DNA of 64,000 nt from the NCBI RefSeq assembly GCF_014696355.1, contig NZ_JACJQA010000027.1, positions 186,001-250,000 of the forward strand. The letters are read 5' to 3'. The notes beneath the pieces were generated by a model, which saw only the letters and a list, made by a program, of their open reading frames with translations, searched no databases and was not told the DNA's origin. Shown here piece by piece: positions 54,701 to 63,844 of the stretch (positions are counted from its first letter, which is position 1; every line of letters starts with the position of its first letter). Source of the stretch: Pseudanabaena sp. FACHB-1998 (GTDB lineage Bacteria > Cyanobacteriota > Cyanobacteriia > Pseudanabaenales > Pseudanabaenaceae). Both the position numbers and the translations under genes were made by a program.

Positions 54701-57700
54701 GGTGTAGGAGTAGGTGTGGGGGTAGGCGTAGTACAAGGAGAGGTGGCGTTGTCATCGTTATTCGTAAAGTTGAATGATACGAGACAAGCGGTAGTCTGAT
54801 TGTCAGTACGAATGCGTCCACGACGGATGGAACCGTTAGTTCCACCAGTACCATTATTTCCGGGAGTACCAGCTATATAACTAGCATTAGAGGGTCCTTT
54901 AATATTATCCAAGCTCAATCGGAACTCTTCATCTGCGCTTTCAGAAAAACTATCGCGAACAACCAAGACCGAAAGAATTTTTGTGTCAGGGTCACCATTA
55001 GTACCAGTAGTATCAGAAGAGCCTTTCCATGAAACTACAGTGCAATATAAGTTATTAGGAGATGTAGGACAGGTAGAATCCTCAGGATCAACGGTTTGGG
55101 CGCTAACTGCTCCTACACCTAGTCTTGGGTAGAGAGAACCCCTCGCGATCGCGGTCTGCAATCCATTTTTAGTCGTCAACGTGATGGGATTAGCCCCACC
55201 ATTGTAAATTCCACTCAAAAAGTCAGAGGGAATTGCCGAAACTGTCTGCGTTCCTGAACCTGTAGAAGTTGGGATAACCTTATTAGCATTAGCTAAATCT
55301 GGGGTGGTGTAGAGTTCTATGGTTGAACCCGATAGTTTTTTAATGTAGTAGGTTGTACTTGTCTCTAAGCCTGTAGGTAATGTCCCTGTAGTCGATAAAA
55401 TTACCGACTCTCCATCACTAAAGCTAGCGGTAGAAGAAGTAGAAGTGAGAACACCACCAGACGTAGAGGTAAAGGTAAATGAGGAGGTTGTACCATCAAT
55501 ACGGGAGAACTCATCACCCACTTTACCTGCAAAAGCACCTGTGTCAGTCCGAGGAGATAGGGTTACTTTTACCCTGACGACATCATTAGTGCCTAGGAGC
55601 GCTCTGTTGTTAAGCCTGAGATCAAAGTTAAATCTTCTATACACAGCATTGTTTGTACTGCGATTCCTTTCACCCGCGATCGCTTGACCACTATTATTAT
55701 CGTTACTGTTAGTAACAAAGCCAGTAGCAGGAATGACAACAGCAGTTGCACCATTGTTATTGCCAGCCCCTGCTCCCGTTGCCACCCAAGCAGTTTCAGG
55801 TGTGGGTAAGATATTAGAAGAACTAAGCAGAGTCTCCAAACTACCAAGAGAAGCGACTCCGGGAGATGCCAGACCATTGAAGTCACGACGGCGACCCTCT
55901 GCGGTATCATTGTCACCCGTTATTTCAATTGTGACTCCTCTTTCGGGGCAGGGAACTGTACCGAAACTGCTATTAGTATTATTACCTCTATTATCGCTAG
56001 TATTCGACAAATCAAAAGGAGTGTTTAAATTGCCAAATACATGGGGATAGGTGAAGCCAGTAGTAGCATCGTTGCCTTGTTCTACACCTAAAGCAATAGG
56101 ATATACCACAGCAGCAATATTAGAAGTTGGATTAGCGCAACTAGCGGCAAAAATAAGCTGCTGATTACCATCTTTGTAGATATCATCAAATCTCAAGAAG
56201 GATAGGCGACGTGCAAATCGAGAATTATCAGGTGAAATATAACGAGGAGCGCCTATAGGAGTAGTACCAGTAAGCCCTGTAGTTAATTCAGGTAAAGTAG
56301 TTGTACCAGCACCAGCCTTAACCCAATCCGAGAAAGTACATTCACTCGCAGGAATCTTGCTACAGAGTTCCATCCCATATTCACTAAAGCTAATCCGACG
56401 CTGAATTGGTGTTACACCATTCGCATTGTAGCTAGCAAGATTACCATTAACAGGAATCGTACTATTAGTAGCGGCTGGCCAAGTATTAGAGGTAGTACCT
56501 GTTTGTCCATCCGAGTTGAGACGGTTGAGCCAAGGACTACTAGTGACAAAGTTATTATTTAAGAAGCCAAAGCGACGGCGCTCCAATACATAACTACTGT
56601 CTTTTCTTGGTTCTCGCTTAGTCGCATCAAACAGATCTGGCAAAGTCGGATTAAGCTGAGATTGCCAGTTAATGCTAGTAGAAGTATTAGAGTTATTGCG
56701 AATATCATAGTCACCATCGGTGCGATAGCCATCTCTAAAATTAGCAGATAGAACAGTTACCGCATCCGCCAAAACTGTTGTAGGTCGCCATTGATCGCCA
56801 GTTACACAACCTGTTGTCTGAGCAGGACGACAGGCAAAATTTCCATCAAGCTTGTCATTAGGTCCATTGTCAGCGTGACGTTTATAGAAATTACTCCATA
56901 TACCATTAATATCAGCAGTATCTTCTTTGAGAAGTAGTGTAAATTCCTGTTTGGTATGTTTGTTAAATCCAGGGATAGTGGGGTTAGTTTCGTTAGTGGG
57001 AGTAGATGTAAAGGCAACACCAGGAGCATATTGCGCTCTAACATATACAGGCAAGTTAGAAACAAGCGTTAAACCCTTCTCTCCTTTAGTTTCTTCTGTC
57101 CATTTATAAGCCGTATTAGCGTAATTAGTATCAGAAAAAGCGACAGAACCATCAATTGTATTAGCTTGGGTTGATGTGAGCGTATTTAAAGCACTACGCC
57201 ATAGTCGGATACCATTAACTAGACGAATGGCACTAGGTTTTCGAGTAGCATCAAGGAGAAAATCTGTAGAGCTAAGGTTTTGAAGAACTTGATCGCTAGT
57301 TGAGCAAGGAAAGCCAATAGCAAGCCCAGTATTAGTACTGCTGGAGGAGGTACATACATAAATTTTCTGGTTTGGAGGTGCAAGAGGTGCAGGATCAGGA
57401 ACTTCAACAATCTGGTTGTAGTAGCTCAGATCGGCTAAAGCATCTTCGCGGGTTGCATAAACAATGCTGCTGTAGGGCAGTAGATAATCAGTAGCAATAC
57501 CGGGATTATTGCCGCCCTTAATCTGAGAGCCGCGCAGACGATCCATATCAATGTCCGTAGCACGAATTTCAAGAGGCTGGCGTTGCTCTAGCTCTAGATC
57601 ATAGATGTCACCTCGATTTTTAGTGACGACGGGTAAACCATTAGTAGCAGCAGTTGTACCCCGCGTATTGTTGCCAACACCAGCTTCAAATAAAGACTCA

Positions 57701-60700
57701 TTGCGATTAAGGGATTTAACTTCTCTACCATCAAGGAAAGCACTCTCTCTAAAAGCTCCGTGAGGGATTTGTGCCGAGGTTACGCCTGTAACAGTAACAC
57801 CTGCGGGGGTAGCTACGGTGATGGTTGCAGAGGTAGAAGAACTATTGGCAACATTGATAGTTCCATCAAGGATTTGCAAGGCACACAGGTTGGAATCGAG
57901 GGTAGACTGTTGAGGTAAGGTTAGATTGGCGTTGGGGGTAGCACTAAGTTTAATTAATACATTACGGAGAGACTCATTGGCAAATCTACCATTGGGGAAC
58001 ATGAGATTGGCTTGGTAGAGAAGCCTATTTTCATAAGTAGCACTACTCCTAGGGTTTCTCGCAGTGTCATCAGAGATAGTGAATAGCCCTGTAGATGTAC
58101 TATATTTACCTGAAAAATTAGAAGTAGTCAGATTCTTAGCAGTTAAGCCAACTTGATACACAATCCCGTTATTAGATCGCCCACCTGCGGCAGTGTTCCA
58201 AGGTAAGGTGTATGTTGTATTATCTGGTTTTGTGAAAGTGGTTGAATTCTTGGCTGTGGCGGGAGTTGATGGGTCGTAATAGCTACTTACACAGGCGATC
58301 GGGACTTGGTAATCAGTAGGGGTTGTAATCGCGTTGTAAGCATCGTATTTGTAGTGATAAATTGCCGAGGCTCGCATTTGCAGGTCGCCTTTGCGAGTGT
58401 CGAGCGAGTTGCCACTAGTCATGGGCATGGAGTCTTGCCAGACGATATAGTTGCGCGAAGCTTTACCGCGATCGTCACTGGTATTGTCACTTGGTGCGGC
58501 AAAGTTTGTCTCATCGATAGAAGTAATGGGATTATCAATGGGTTCTCCATTCCACAGAGGCGCACTTGATTCATCAAAACCAGTAGTGGAGATATTGTCA
58601 GAAATACCTGTGCGGAAGTTAGGCAAGAATGTATCGGCTGAGCGGCGGCTGTAAATACCAGCATTGGTGACGACACGTAAACCTCCCGACCTAGGCGAAA
58701 GTGTAGAAACGTTAGCGCCTGCGGTAAAAGGATCGGCGGCGGAAGTAGAATAGGCAGCAGCAGCAATTTCCCAGAATCCACCGCGATCAGTAACGCCTAA
58801 ATTACTCAATGGCGTAGATTGACTGAAACGATACCGTTCAACTGTACTCGGATTAGCAGGAGTAGTTTTATCGTTCCAAAATACTAAAGCTGAAGGGTCA
58901 GTGGAAATTCGATTTCGCGATGTTCCACTAACAAATTCTAATCGGTTATTGCTGGCATTAAATCTCAACCATTTCGCGGGAAAACTATTACCAACCAGTA
59001 CGCGATCTCCTAAGAGAATTTCATTATCAGTTGCAACAATATCAGGATCGACTGCCGATAGATTTAAGGTTCTATTGGTAGATGAACCAGTAGTTAAGAG
59101 AGTGATGCCATTTACGCTGGTAGTCGTACTGCCGACATTAGTAGTAATAGTATCTTTAAGCCCCCCTTTGCCATCAAACCCTGCTCCTGTAGTCAGGCTA
59201 AAACTTCCTACTGATTTCCCAAAGTTATCATTATCATAGTTTGGCAAAGTCCATTCGACAATTGGGGATAAGTCGGAGGGTTGACCAGGGACTGGAATTG
59301 GCGTAAGTAAGGTTGTAGGTAGGCTCGGATTGGCTCCAAAAGCAACATCACGGAATGAGACCTTACGAACTCTTTCGCCAAAGTAGGCAGTAAAGGCAGC
59401 CCGTCTAGCAGTATTGACCTCTGCTTGAGAGAGAGCTTCTTCTTGAATCCGCTTGACAAGATCCTGTTGAACAGACAGAGGATCACTGTTACTGGAGGGA
59501 CTGTAGGCAAGATTACTGGTGTTAAAAGTTGCGGTAATTGTGCTCGGAATCGTGACCGTACTACGGGCGATCGCAGCCTCAACAAGTACGCCAATGCGAC
59601 GGTTATATTCAAAATCATTGAGGGCTAAATCAGAACTCTTATTCTTAGCCACGGTACTATCAACACTTACCGTAGAGTTAGCCCGAATCGCCGAATCGGT
59701 GATGAGTTTTGTCCCGCCCGTGACTGTATCAGGTGGAGAACCTGCACCTTGGAACAAATGTACTTTGACAACGGCTGCGGTTAGATTACTTGCATTAGAC
59801 AAATTATTCAGATCAAAGGAGTCAGAGTCTTCTGAGAGCAAACTTGTGTTATCAGCAACTGCATCGCCTTCTACAACATTACCAGCAACTACAATTTCAC
59901 TATTCTTTTTTAAGTAATAACAAGAACCAAACAATCGAGAGTCGGAGGTCTTTCCAGGAGGAGAATCTATAGATCCCCCCGAGCTACTAACTTGATAGAA
60001 AGTTATCGGGCTACCAATATTTAGAGATCTATTCTTTCCTGCCCCAACCATTAAGTTACCAGCACTATAGACCCTACCATTGAGTCGAAAAGTGGCAATG
60101 TTTACCAGTTCTGTATCTCCTTCAAAAAATACAGCATTGTTGTTTTGAGGAGAACGAGCACGGTCTTGTTGTAACTCAATCGCACTAATAGAAGTTACAC
60201 CTTTGTATAGTTCATATTTGTCTAATTGGTTATTACTAGCATTGGTCGGATAGCTAGCGGTATCTGTAATAGGGACAGTTACGGCATAGACAAAAAATGC
60301 TTTCTTTAAACGATTATCACTAGATAGAGTCCATCCACCATCCCCCGCAATATTCGAGACACCTCCAGTAGATACACATGCTCCCGAAAGCGTCGTTTCA
60401 TCCATCGGTAGAGTACGAGATTCAATGGGCACAATCGGGCGATCAAGGATAGATGGAGGGCGTGCACGGAAGAGAATACTATAAATGCCATAGGAATCAA
60501 ATAGACCATTATTATCTGTATCTACTGGAAACTTCCAAGCACTCGACACATATTCTCTATTTTCGATTTTAGAGTCACTGGTATTAATTTTATTATCAGG
60601 CTTTGAAGTGGTAGAAGTAGGATCGCGAAAATCGTAAACAATTTGTAAACGAGTCTCATCAGGGAAAGTATATTTACCAGTATCGTTGGTGATAACGCTG

Positions 60701-61098
60701 TCTAAGGTAATTTCAGGTGGTGTGGCGCGACCTAATTTACCGTCATTTAATAATGCATCAATTTTGGAACGGGCGCGATCGACTACGGGAGTTGCGGCGC
60801 TTCTAAAGACCTGCTCTACACGAGCATTTGCCGCAGTTTTAGCCCTCTCTGAGGATCTGGCTACGGTTGTCACTACGAGCAAGGTGACCACGAGAGTCAC
60901 TAAGGTAACGGTTGGTAGTACAAAGCCTGCTGCTTTGCCGATCGCTTTGCGTTGCCCCCGTGAAGCTCCTAATAATTGCCGTACAAAACGCCGACTAATG
61001 CGAATAGGACTACCGATCGCATTTAGCCATTTTCTTAACTTGGCGATAAATTCGGCAAAAAAGCGATTAATTTTACGGCTTTGCTTGGAATCAGACAT
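51727..61098 (-). CDS. hpsA: giant HpsA-like surface/pseudopilin protein
   Basis: This 3123-residue protein resembles HpsA of hormogonium-type motility systems. A basic N-terminal arm (RRFVRQLLGASRGQRKAIGK) leads to a prepilin-like helix G58|FVLPTVTLVTLVVTLLVV, but the usual Glu at +5 is Thr63. A coiled segment follows (SSERAKTAANARVEQVF). The rest is a long Ser/Thr/Asn/Gly-rich series of beta modules with a Pro-Thr linker near 2130 (PTPTPTPTP) and a Calx-beta-like stretch. The ATG at 61098 is preferred to an upstream TTG at 61110. It heads hpsA-B-C-D on the minus strand. The function is inferred from family and synteny. Confidence 0.78.
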   Translation of the reverse strand: MSDSKQSRKINRFFAEFIAKLRKWLNAIGSPIRISRRFVRQLLGASRGQRKAIGKAAGFVLPTVTLVTLVVTLLVVTTVARSSERAKTAANARVEQVFRSAATPVVDRARSKIDALLNDGKLGRATPPEITLDSVITNDTGKYTFPDETRLQIVYDFRDPTSTTSKPDNKINTSDSKIENREYVSSAWKFPVDTDNNGLFDSYGIYSILFRARPPSILDRPIVPIESRTLPMDETTLSGACVSTGGVSNIAGDGGWTLSSDNRLKKAFFVYAVTVPITDTASYPTNASNNQLDKYELYKGVTSISAIELQQDRARSPQNNNAVFFEGDTELVNIATFRLNGRVYSAGNLMVGAGKNRSLNIGSPITFYQVSSSGGSIDSPPGKTSDSRLFGSCYYLKKNSEIVVAGNVVEGDAVADNTSLLSEDSDSFDLNNLSNASNLTAAVVKVHLFQGAGSPPDTVTGGTKLITDSAIRANSTVSVDSTVAKNKSSDLALNDFEYNRRIGVLVEAAIARSTVTIPSTITATFNTSNLAYSPSSNSDPLSVQQDLVKRIQEEALSQAEVNTARRAAFTAYFGERVRKVSFRDVAFGANPSLPTTLLTPIPVPGQPSDLSPIVEWTLPNYDNDNFGKSVGSFSLTTGAGFDGKGGLKDTITTNVGSTTTSVNGITLLTTGSSTNRTLNLSAVDPDIVATDNEILLGDRVLVGNSFPAKWLRFNASNNRLEFVSGTSRNRISTDPSALVFWNDKTTPANPSTVERYRFSQSTPLSNLGVTDRGGFWEIAAAAYSTSAADPFTAGANVSTLSPRSGGLRVVTNAGIYSRRSADTFLPNFRTGISDNISTTGFDESSAPLWNGEPIDNPITSIDETNFAAPSDNTSDDRGKASRNYIVWQDSMPMTSGNSLDTRKGDLQMRASAIYHYKYDAYNAITTPTDYQVPIACVSSYYDPSTPATAKNSTTFTKPDNTTYTLPWNTAAGGRSNNGIVYQVGLTAKNLTTSNFSGKYSTSTGLFTISDDTARNPRSSATYENRLLYQANLMFPNGRFANESLRNVLIKLSATPNANLTLPQQSTLDSNLCALQILDGTINVANSSSTSATITVATPAGVTVTGVTSAQIPHGAFRESAFLDGREVKSLNRNESLFEAGVGNNTRGTTAATNGLPVVTKNRGDIYDLELEQRQPLEIRATDIDMDRLRGSQIKGGNNPGIATDYLLPYSSIVYATREDALADLSYYNQIVEVPDPAPLAPPNQKIYVCTSSSSTNTGLAIGFPCSTSDQVLQNLSSTDFLLDATRKPSAIRLVNGIRLWRSALNTLTSTQANTIDGSVAFSDTNYANTAYKWTEETKGEKGLTLVSNLPVYVRAQYAPGVAFTSTPTNETNPTIPGFNKHTKQEFTLLLKEDTADINGIWSNFYKRHADNGPNDKLDGNFACRPAQTTGCVTGDQWRPTTVLADAVTVLSANFRDGYRTDGDYDIRNNSNTSTSINWQSQLNPTLPDLFDATKREPRKDSSYVLERRRFGFLNNNFVTSSPWLNRLNSDGQTGTTSNTWPAATNSTIPVNGNLASYNANGVTPIQRRISFSEYGMELCSKIPASECTFSDWVKAGAGTTTLPELTTGLTGTTPIGAPRYISPDNSRFARRLSFLRFDDIYKDGNQQLIFAASCANPTSNIAAVVYPIALGVEQGNDATTGFTYPHVFGNLNTPFDLSNTSDNRGNNTNSSFGTVPCPERGVTIEITGDNDTAEGRRRDFNGLASPGVASLGSLETLLSSSNILPTPETAWVATGAGAGNNNGATAVVIPATGFVTNSNDNNSGQAIAGERNRSTNNAVYRRFNFDLRLNNRALLGTNDVVRVKVTLSPRTDTGAFAGKVGDEFSRIDGTTSSFTFTSTSGGVLTSTSSTASFSDGESVILSTTGTLPTGLETSTTYYIKKLSGSTIELYTTPDLANANKVIPTSTGSGTQTVSAIPSDFLSGIYNGGANPITLTTKNGLQTAIARGSLYPRLGVGAVSAQTVDPEDSTCPTSPNNLYCTVVSWKGSSDTTGTNGDPDTKILSVLVVRDSFSESADEEFRLSLDNIKGPSNASYIAGTPGNNGTGGTNGSIRRGRIRTDNQTTACLVSFNFTNNDDNATSPCTTPTPTPTPTPTTTPTPTPSPSPTPIQGGGEGSLFSPVFAKLQTTSSVMPFSMMAPAAAYPFPHASGDIFFRPFNPPSNTESSGTNGGRYVWGDDINGNQSLDSPTERTDIFPNIPPRPAAGGEIPMLPGNFTRPISNSDDPAADTTKQMTRTRPTRVSRTLWYRTSASSNDFPGETVSVRHQSDRNLFINNLSFPFIGAGDTGTLRANLNSKGSLILPPTPCMDLTTGRVDDRCISKKYTFGNAFADGESNASVPTLLNLNLPYNPHYPSDNTALAGAGSGFGVQSTTEPATSFVVCGGTGRTRKYQAIERSVLGKTDISGGSCAQGDGTPGRAIRNFVGRIATTTTTATGSQKKDTVSLSGGSGLLSLNLLPGNAAFVGLQPDFTKKADGTGTRDLGTGTSPNTSTIDLSLRAINTFADNRVHVFNLNNIGILDGGTRELTGKITFRANCVNPDSTAAESTCTATSLRRGPSPVFILRGDFQESINFKGLQVSLDGVDPNNIFWVSSRTQSRLDIKTSSGKFLLVPGNGKDPRIAYGQRLIFSNKTNPVPAPLSANTTYYVLYNNGSNGNSSRFGVSLLKPPQPEVDCSPPTPASGCPAEITNITGGQDFALAAEPSFIFEGSQGNPNILTGNFFGNTSDATSTPSEDNTSVMQVRNKFSSFRGVRFLGLWGDAAKINNETLFVAMTSVDQPDLLPVLQINVPKATDASEDISQPAPPSVFGGINGNPAIDDSTARWTIRPVRTEVNVYFVAGTTPSRNGVPYKTSSTIWVDGSGSASDTPISTGETGGGLANFIRLLENWDDVPLKISGGFIQNTKSKFATAPYSPTAPINYGTSAVADSLTVFLNPAIPATSGQSNGRNVSGFNLQYMSVTVNRLPYYSPPIRLWGFDVGLLTQQPDLFAERFASPIAGANEYFREVNADDPWITTLLCALEPSDPTATNASTALINPTLRQSLGTEPTNYVRRALRGGDLRSDCKKTIYGGDGTTTSNTVPSSIYQ

Positions 61099-61190
61099 AA
61101 CTTTTACCAACCTGACTGCAATATACTACCCAAGACAGACCCAAAATTAACGACAAAATTAAGGAATTTAATTTTATAGCCGTCGCCATA

Positions 61191-61237
61191 ACTAAATTAG
61201 GGGATGTGGCGCTTCGTGCTGCATCCCCTAATTTAGT
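61191..61237 (-). terminator. 22-bp near-perfect palindrome with TTC loop
   Basis: The centre is CGC-TTC-GTG; the three mismatches would be G-U pairs in RNA. It is three bases past the stop of the membrane protein gene. Confidence 0.6.
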
Positions 61238-61239
61238 AG

Positions 61240-61851
61240 CTAGAACAATTCAGTGGGGCGGGTGACGAGGTACAGGATGGCTCTCACTGCTAGCCCGATC
61301 GCTAAACTGCTAAATGCAACTATGCCCAAAAGTCCCCAGATCGTTTTTTTTGGTAGGTCAGTGTAGAGAAGTTGCTTACCCACTAAGGTAATTGACCCTG
61401 CGATCGCGCCAATGGCAGCATAGGTTAGCCAGCTAGAAGGGGGTTGCAAAACTAGGAAAGAGACGATGGCGGTAAAAGTAATAGTAATTAGGGTGGCAAT
61501 AATTTCGAGAATACTGAGTTTTTTGTCGGTTTCAGGCTCGTAGCGTACATCCTGAAAACCTATTACATATATTATTAAACAGGCGATCGCAGTAATGATA
61601 CTCGCCGTAAGCTGAGCTTTCCAATAGACAATAGCAATGGCGGCGATCGCGGCTAACAAGCCGCCCAAACTCGCAGGGATCGCCACAGCCGCACCTACGG
61701 CTAAGCCAAAGATTAGCCCTGAGTTAAGGTAATTGCCATAGCGTAGTAATGAGCATAAATACGCACCTAACCACCCATAGGCGATCGCAATCCCAGTAAG
61801 GGAGATGAGCAACCGATAGCCAAGCTCTAATTTGCCAATTTTGAGCGCCAT
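61240..61851 (-). CDS. polytopic membrane protein of unknown function
   Basis: This 203-residue protein has about six hydrophobic helices (near 12-30, 40-58, 60-76, 80-100, 112-135, 140-160 and 172-195 are the visible stretches) and a short charged loop DVRYEPETDKK. No family is recognised. It follows cupS on the same strand, so it may be expressed with the NDH-1MS genes. Confidence 0.7.
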   Translation of the reverse strand: MALKIGKLELGYRLLISLTGIAIAYGWLGAYLCSLLRYGNYLNSGLIFGLAVGAAVAIPASLGGLLAAIAAIAIVYWKAQLTASIITAIACLIIYVIGFQDVRYEPETDKKLSILEIIATLITITFTAIVSFLVLQPPSSWLTYAAIGAIAGSITLVGKQLLYTDLPKKTIWGLLGIVAFSSLAIGLAVRAILYLVTRPTELF

Positions 61852-61880
61852 AAATTACCACCGAGTACATTACATAAGTA

Positions 61881-61931
61881 ATTAAAGCTTAAAAAAAGCA
61901 CGCCTAGGGCGTGCTTTTTTTAAGCTTTAAT
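61881..61931 (-). terminator. perfect 24-bp palindrome with TAG loop
   Basis: The right arm contains the last codons and stop of cupS. Confidence 0.65.
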
Positions 61932-62375
61932 ACCAACCTGTCCTGATTCTAAAATCGGGTACACCCAATGGGGTCGCATCAACATGACTGTATCAATTAC
62001 ATGGATAATGCCATTGTCTGCTTCAATGTCGGCGGCAATAACCGTGGCATTATTAGCTTCAAAGGCTTCATCGGAAATATCCAGATCGATTTGCGAACCT
62101 TCTAGAGAAGTTAAAGATTTTACTCCAATTAAATCTTCTCTTTTATATTTTCCCGCTACGACATGGTAAGTGAGAATGCGAGAGAGTTGGGGAATATTCT
62201 GAACTAGGGTGGTAATTGTGCCAGCAGGGAGTTTCGCGAAGGCAGGATCATTGGGCGCAAAGACGGTAAAAGGACCAGGGCTTTGCAAGGCTTCTACCAG
62301 ACTTGCCGCAGTTACGGCTGTAACTAAGGTAGAGAATCCTTCGTTATTAACAGCAATATCAACAATTGTAGGCAT
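61920..62375 (-). CDS. cupS: fasciclin-domain NDH-1MS subunit CupS
   Basis: This 151-residue FAS1-domain protein has [47 protein letters not shown] and [10 protein letters not shown], a complete single fasciclin fold. There is no signal peptide, so it is cytoplasmic. In cyanobacteria CupS is a FAS1 subunit of the inducible CO2-uptake complex NDH-1MS, encoded after cupA. The same order is seen here (ndhD-type, cupA, cupS), which supports the symbol over a secreted adhesion protein. Confidence 0.85.
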   Translation of the reverse strand: MPTIVDIAVNNEGFSTLVTAVTAASLVEALQSPGPFTVFAPNDPAFAKLPAGTITTLVQNIPQLSRILTYHVVAGKYKREDLIGVKSLTSLEGSQIDLDISDEAFEANNATVIAADIEADNGIIHVIDTVMLMRPHWVYPILESGQVGIKA

Positions 62376-62413
62376 AGAATTTTTTAGGGAATTAAATAAT
62401 TTTTTATGAATAA

Positions 62414-62455
62414 GAATATATGAACAAGGGGCTTAAGCCCCTTGTTCATATATTC
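62414..62455 (-). terminator. 42-base perfect palindrome after cupA
   Basis: The centre is AAGGGGCTTAAGCCCCTT with no separate loop. The same core recurs at 63845-63862 after the ndhD-type gene. Confidence 0.7.
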
Positions 62456-62461
62456 GGTAAT

Positions 62462-63778
62462 CTAACGATAATCTTGGCTTTGAATCATGGCGAGTTTAGC
62501 AGCCTTGTCCATGCCATATTTGGGATTGCAGAAACGATTTAGCTGACCCTCGAAATAGTGACGATTTGCTAACAGATGCTTCGGATTAGGATCATCTAAG
62601 GGATAGAGCAGAGCAGCACGTCCTGCCTGAATTACTGCCGAGGTGACGTTATACATCGATCGCTGAAAACTGACGGCTAATTGAATCAACATGTCATCTT
62701 CGCCACGACAGAATTGCTTGTAATAGTCGATCAAGTATTGCGGCAAGAAATGGTACATATCTTGATGCAGTAAAGTTGGCGGAATCCCTGCGGAACCAAC
62801 GGGGAATTTGTCCGCATATAAAATCCCGAAGTGGAAATCATTTTGATCAGTGGGAACTTCATGGGCTTGAGCATTGTAGGACTTTGTACCACGGAAGGGA
62901 GATGTGCGATAAAAGACCGCTTCGACATAGGGAAAAGCGGCTTCGTATAGCCAAGTAAAGCCCTTAGATTTCGGCACAATATCCAACCATTCGCCGCCAA
63001 TATTGACACGATGATAAATTGGACGACCCGCGATCGCAAAGATCCCATTTACTAAGAAGTCCATAGCATCGGGTACACCCTTAAAGCCGCCTTCATCATA
63101 AATATCAGACATTTCAAAGAAGACAGGAGCCATGACTTCCCAAAATAGTCCTAATACGGAAGTCATGGTCGATTGACGACACTGCTCTAAAAACATCTCA
63201 GGAAAAAGCTTATAAAGTCCCAACATCACGGGATTATTTTTGAAGAAAGCTTTGATGGCGCGATCGGCATTTTGGCGATATTCTTCAGAGTCCATGTAAG
63301 GCTCCAGTTCGCCGCCCATGCCACGATGCCAAAGCATTGCACGCATACATTCTTCGGCAAATTCCATGTTAATGCGATCGTGATAGAGATGATGGAAAAT
63401 TTTAGGAATTTTCGCCTTTAATTCTCCCTTATCCATAAACTCTAGGAGTTCCTTATGGGCGGTGGCATAGCCTCTCCAGATACGAAGATCGGCTTCATCA
63501 CCTGCATAGTGATTGGGGACATCCCAATATTCTTGAGTAGGGAAGTACTTAAAAGCAGGGAGAGGTTCTAAAAATACTTGCTCGGCTATGTATAGCAGAT
63601 CCCGCCAGTAGAAGTCCATCGGCACTGCATAGGCTTTGTAAAGTCCGATAATCTGCATCAAGTTTTCGGGCGTATCAGGTAGCATGGAGCCACCAGCTTC
63701 TAGGCGATGGATTACATCTGCATAGGGATGCGTGGAGGGCGGCAATTTGGTCGCAGGTTCGATTAAGGTCGATGGCAT
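62462..63778 (-). CDS. cupA: CO2 hydration protein CupA (ChpY)
   Basis: This 438-residue protein is of the CupA/ChpY type, which turns CO2 into bicarbonate on the NDH-1MS complex at the thylakoid, driven by electron flow. The conserved block HHLYHDRINMEFAEECMRAM (129-148) includes His and Arg residues thought to be near the zinc site, and HQDMYHFLPQYLIDYY lies further on. The length fits CupA rather than the shorter CupB. It is followed by cupS and preceded by an ndhD-type gene. Confidence 0.92.
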   Translation of the reverse strand: MPSTLIEPATKLPPSTHPYADVIHRLEAGGSMLPDTPENLMQIIGLYKAYAVPMDFYWRDLLYIAEQVFLEPLPAFKYFPTQEYWDVPNHYAGDEADLRIWRGYATAHKELLEFMDKGELKAKIPKIFHHLYHDRINMEFAEECMRAMLWHRGMGGELEPYMDSEEYRQNADRAIKAFFKNNPVMLGLYKLFPEMFLEQCRQSTMTSVLGLFWEVMAPVFFEMSDIYDEGGFKGVPDAMDFLVNGIFAIAGRPIYHRVNIGGEWLDIVPKSKGFTWLYEAAFPYVEAVFYRTSPFRGTKSYNAQAHEVPTDQNDFHFGILYADKFPVGSAGIPPTLLHQDMYHFLPQYLIDYYKQFCRGEDDMLIQLAVSFQRSMYNVTSAVIQAGRAALLYPLDDPNPKHLLANRHYFEGQLNRFCNPKYGMDKAAKLAMIQSQDYR

Positions 63779-63844
63779 AGTTTGTTTCTCTTGTTTTTAT
63801 TATTATTTTTGTTTTTATAGAATTATGGAAAAGTCTCTGAGATA

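Noticed and set aside
54655-54735. Minisatellite or CRISPR-like array in hpsA
   Set aside because: The short repeats are codons for a Pro-Thr linker, with no spacers and an intact frame.
61099-61110. TTG start for hpsA
   Set aside because: An ATG four codons later has similar spacing and is the stronger start.
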